NCBI GenBank assembly: GCA_964403795.1
Contig: CAYOHP010000167.1
Coordinates: forward strand, 1-13,021
Length of the DNA: 13,021 nt
From: CAYOHP01 sp964403795 [NCBI: uncultured bacterium]
GTDB lineage: Bacteria > Muiribacteriota > UBA6191 > CAZXTJ01
Reading direction: 5' to 3'
A program made the translations under genes and the position numbers. The notes under the pieces were generated by a model. That model saw only the letters and a program-made list of their open reading frames with translations. It was not told the DNA's origin and ran no database searches. How positions within the stretch are numbered: the stretch's first letter is position 1; each line of letters begins with the position of its first letter. Shown here one piece after another: positions 12,887 to 13,021 of this stretch.

Positions 12887-13021
12887 TCGGCGCGGGGGCC
12901 GTCGGGACCGCGGTGATCCTGGCGGCCGGTCTCGGTTCCCGCCTCGGGGCGCGGGGACGACAGGAGCCCAAGGGGTTCCTGAAACTGGGGGTGGCTCCGA
13001 TCGTGGAGGAGTCCCTGGCCC
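12883..13021 (+). CDS. nucleotidyltransferase, 5' part (probable CTP:phosphonate cytidylyltransferase)
   Basis: The gene is cut by the right edge; 46 residues are visible. The GTG at 12883 overlaps the ppd stop as GTGA. After a short lead the sequence reads AVILAAGLGSRLGA and then EPKGFLKLGVAPIVEESL. This has the complete NTP-binding loop (L-A-A-G-x-G-x-R-L) and the lysine of the PKGFL motif. The PKGFL variant is the one I associate with sugar-1-phosphate/phosphocholine-type cytidylyltransferases found in phosphonate clusters (PntC). Directly after pepM and ppd, activation of a phosphonate such as 2-aminoethylphosphonate to its CMP-ester is the likely job. Some PntC-type proteins continue into an aminotransferase domain; whether this one does is outside the window. 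Confidence 0.8.
   Translation, partial: MIGAGAVGTAVILAAGLGSRLGARGRQEPKGFLKLGVAPIVEESLA

Noticed and set aside
1-13021. tRNA, rRNA, CRISPR arrays, insertion sequences or phage attachment sites
   Set aside because: No cloverleaf-like segments, regularly spaced direct repeats, transposase motifs or terminal inverted repeats were noticed; intergenic gaps are all under 300 nt.

Overview
The window is very GC-rich, uses GTG as well as ATG starts and packs its genes tightly. It carries a 366-residue actinobacterial-type inositol-phosphate synthase and a PimA-like glycosyltransferase. Together these suggest a high-GC actinomycetote; a taxon inside the phylum cannot be named from the sequence alone. 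Because of the GC content, very long open frames lie antisense to nearly every gene. Genes were chosen by family motifs, Shine-Dalgarno (SD) placement and mutual compatibility.

Left part (1-4185). The 5' end of an unidentified gene leaves the window on the minus strand (1-128). It is followed by myo-inositol-1-phosphate synthase (413-1513, +). Convergent to that lie a secreted coiled-coil protein (1591-3054, -) and an NAD(P)-dependent extended-SDR epimerase/reductase (3193-4185, -).

Middle part (4284-8634). This is an envelope-glycan block: a PimA-like GT4 glycosyltransferase (4284-5414, +), a Stealth-family sugar-phosphate transferase whose 3' end overlaps it (5384-6319, -), a protein with a GINT1-N/GH43-like propeller behind a degenerate formyltransferase-like N-terminus (6349-7761, +), and a DUF1647/GT-A-like protein (7783-8634, -).

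Right part (8756-13021). This is a tight plus-strand operon: an alpha-oxoamine synthase most like bacterial serine palmitoyltransferase, phosphoenolpyruvate mutase fused to a nucleotidyltransferase-like domain, phosphonopyruvate decarboxylase, and the start of a second nucleotidyltransferase with an intact signature. Joints are a 4-nt gap and two 4-nt GTGA overlaps. PEP mutase plus decarboxylase is the established entry into C-P bond (phosphonate) metabolism and yields phosphonoacetaldehyde. A cytidylyltransferase would then activate a derived phosphonate as a CMP-ester.

Working model (inference). The sphingoid-base-forming type of enzyme leading the phosphonate operon, next to inositol and glycan genes, suggests a phosphonate-headed lipid (for example an aminoethylphosphonate sphingolipid) or a phosphonate-decorated envelope glycan. 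The step that turns phosphonoacetaldehyde into the final head group, and the transferase that attaches it, are not visible and may lie beyond 13021.
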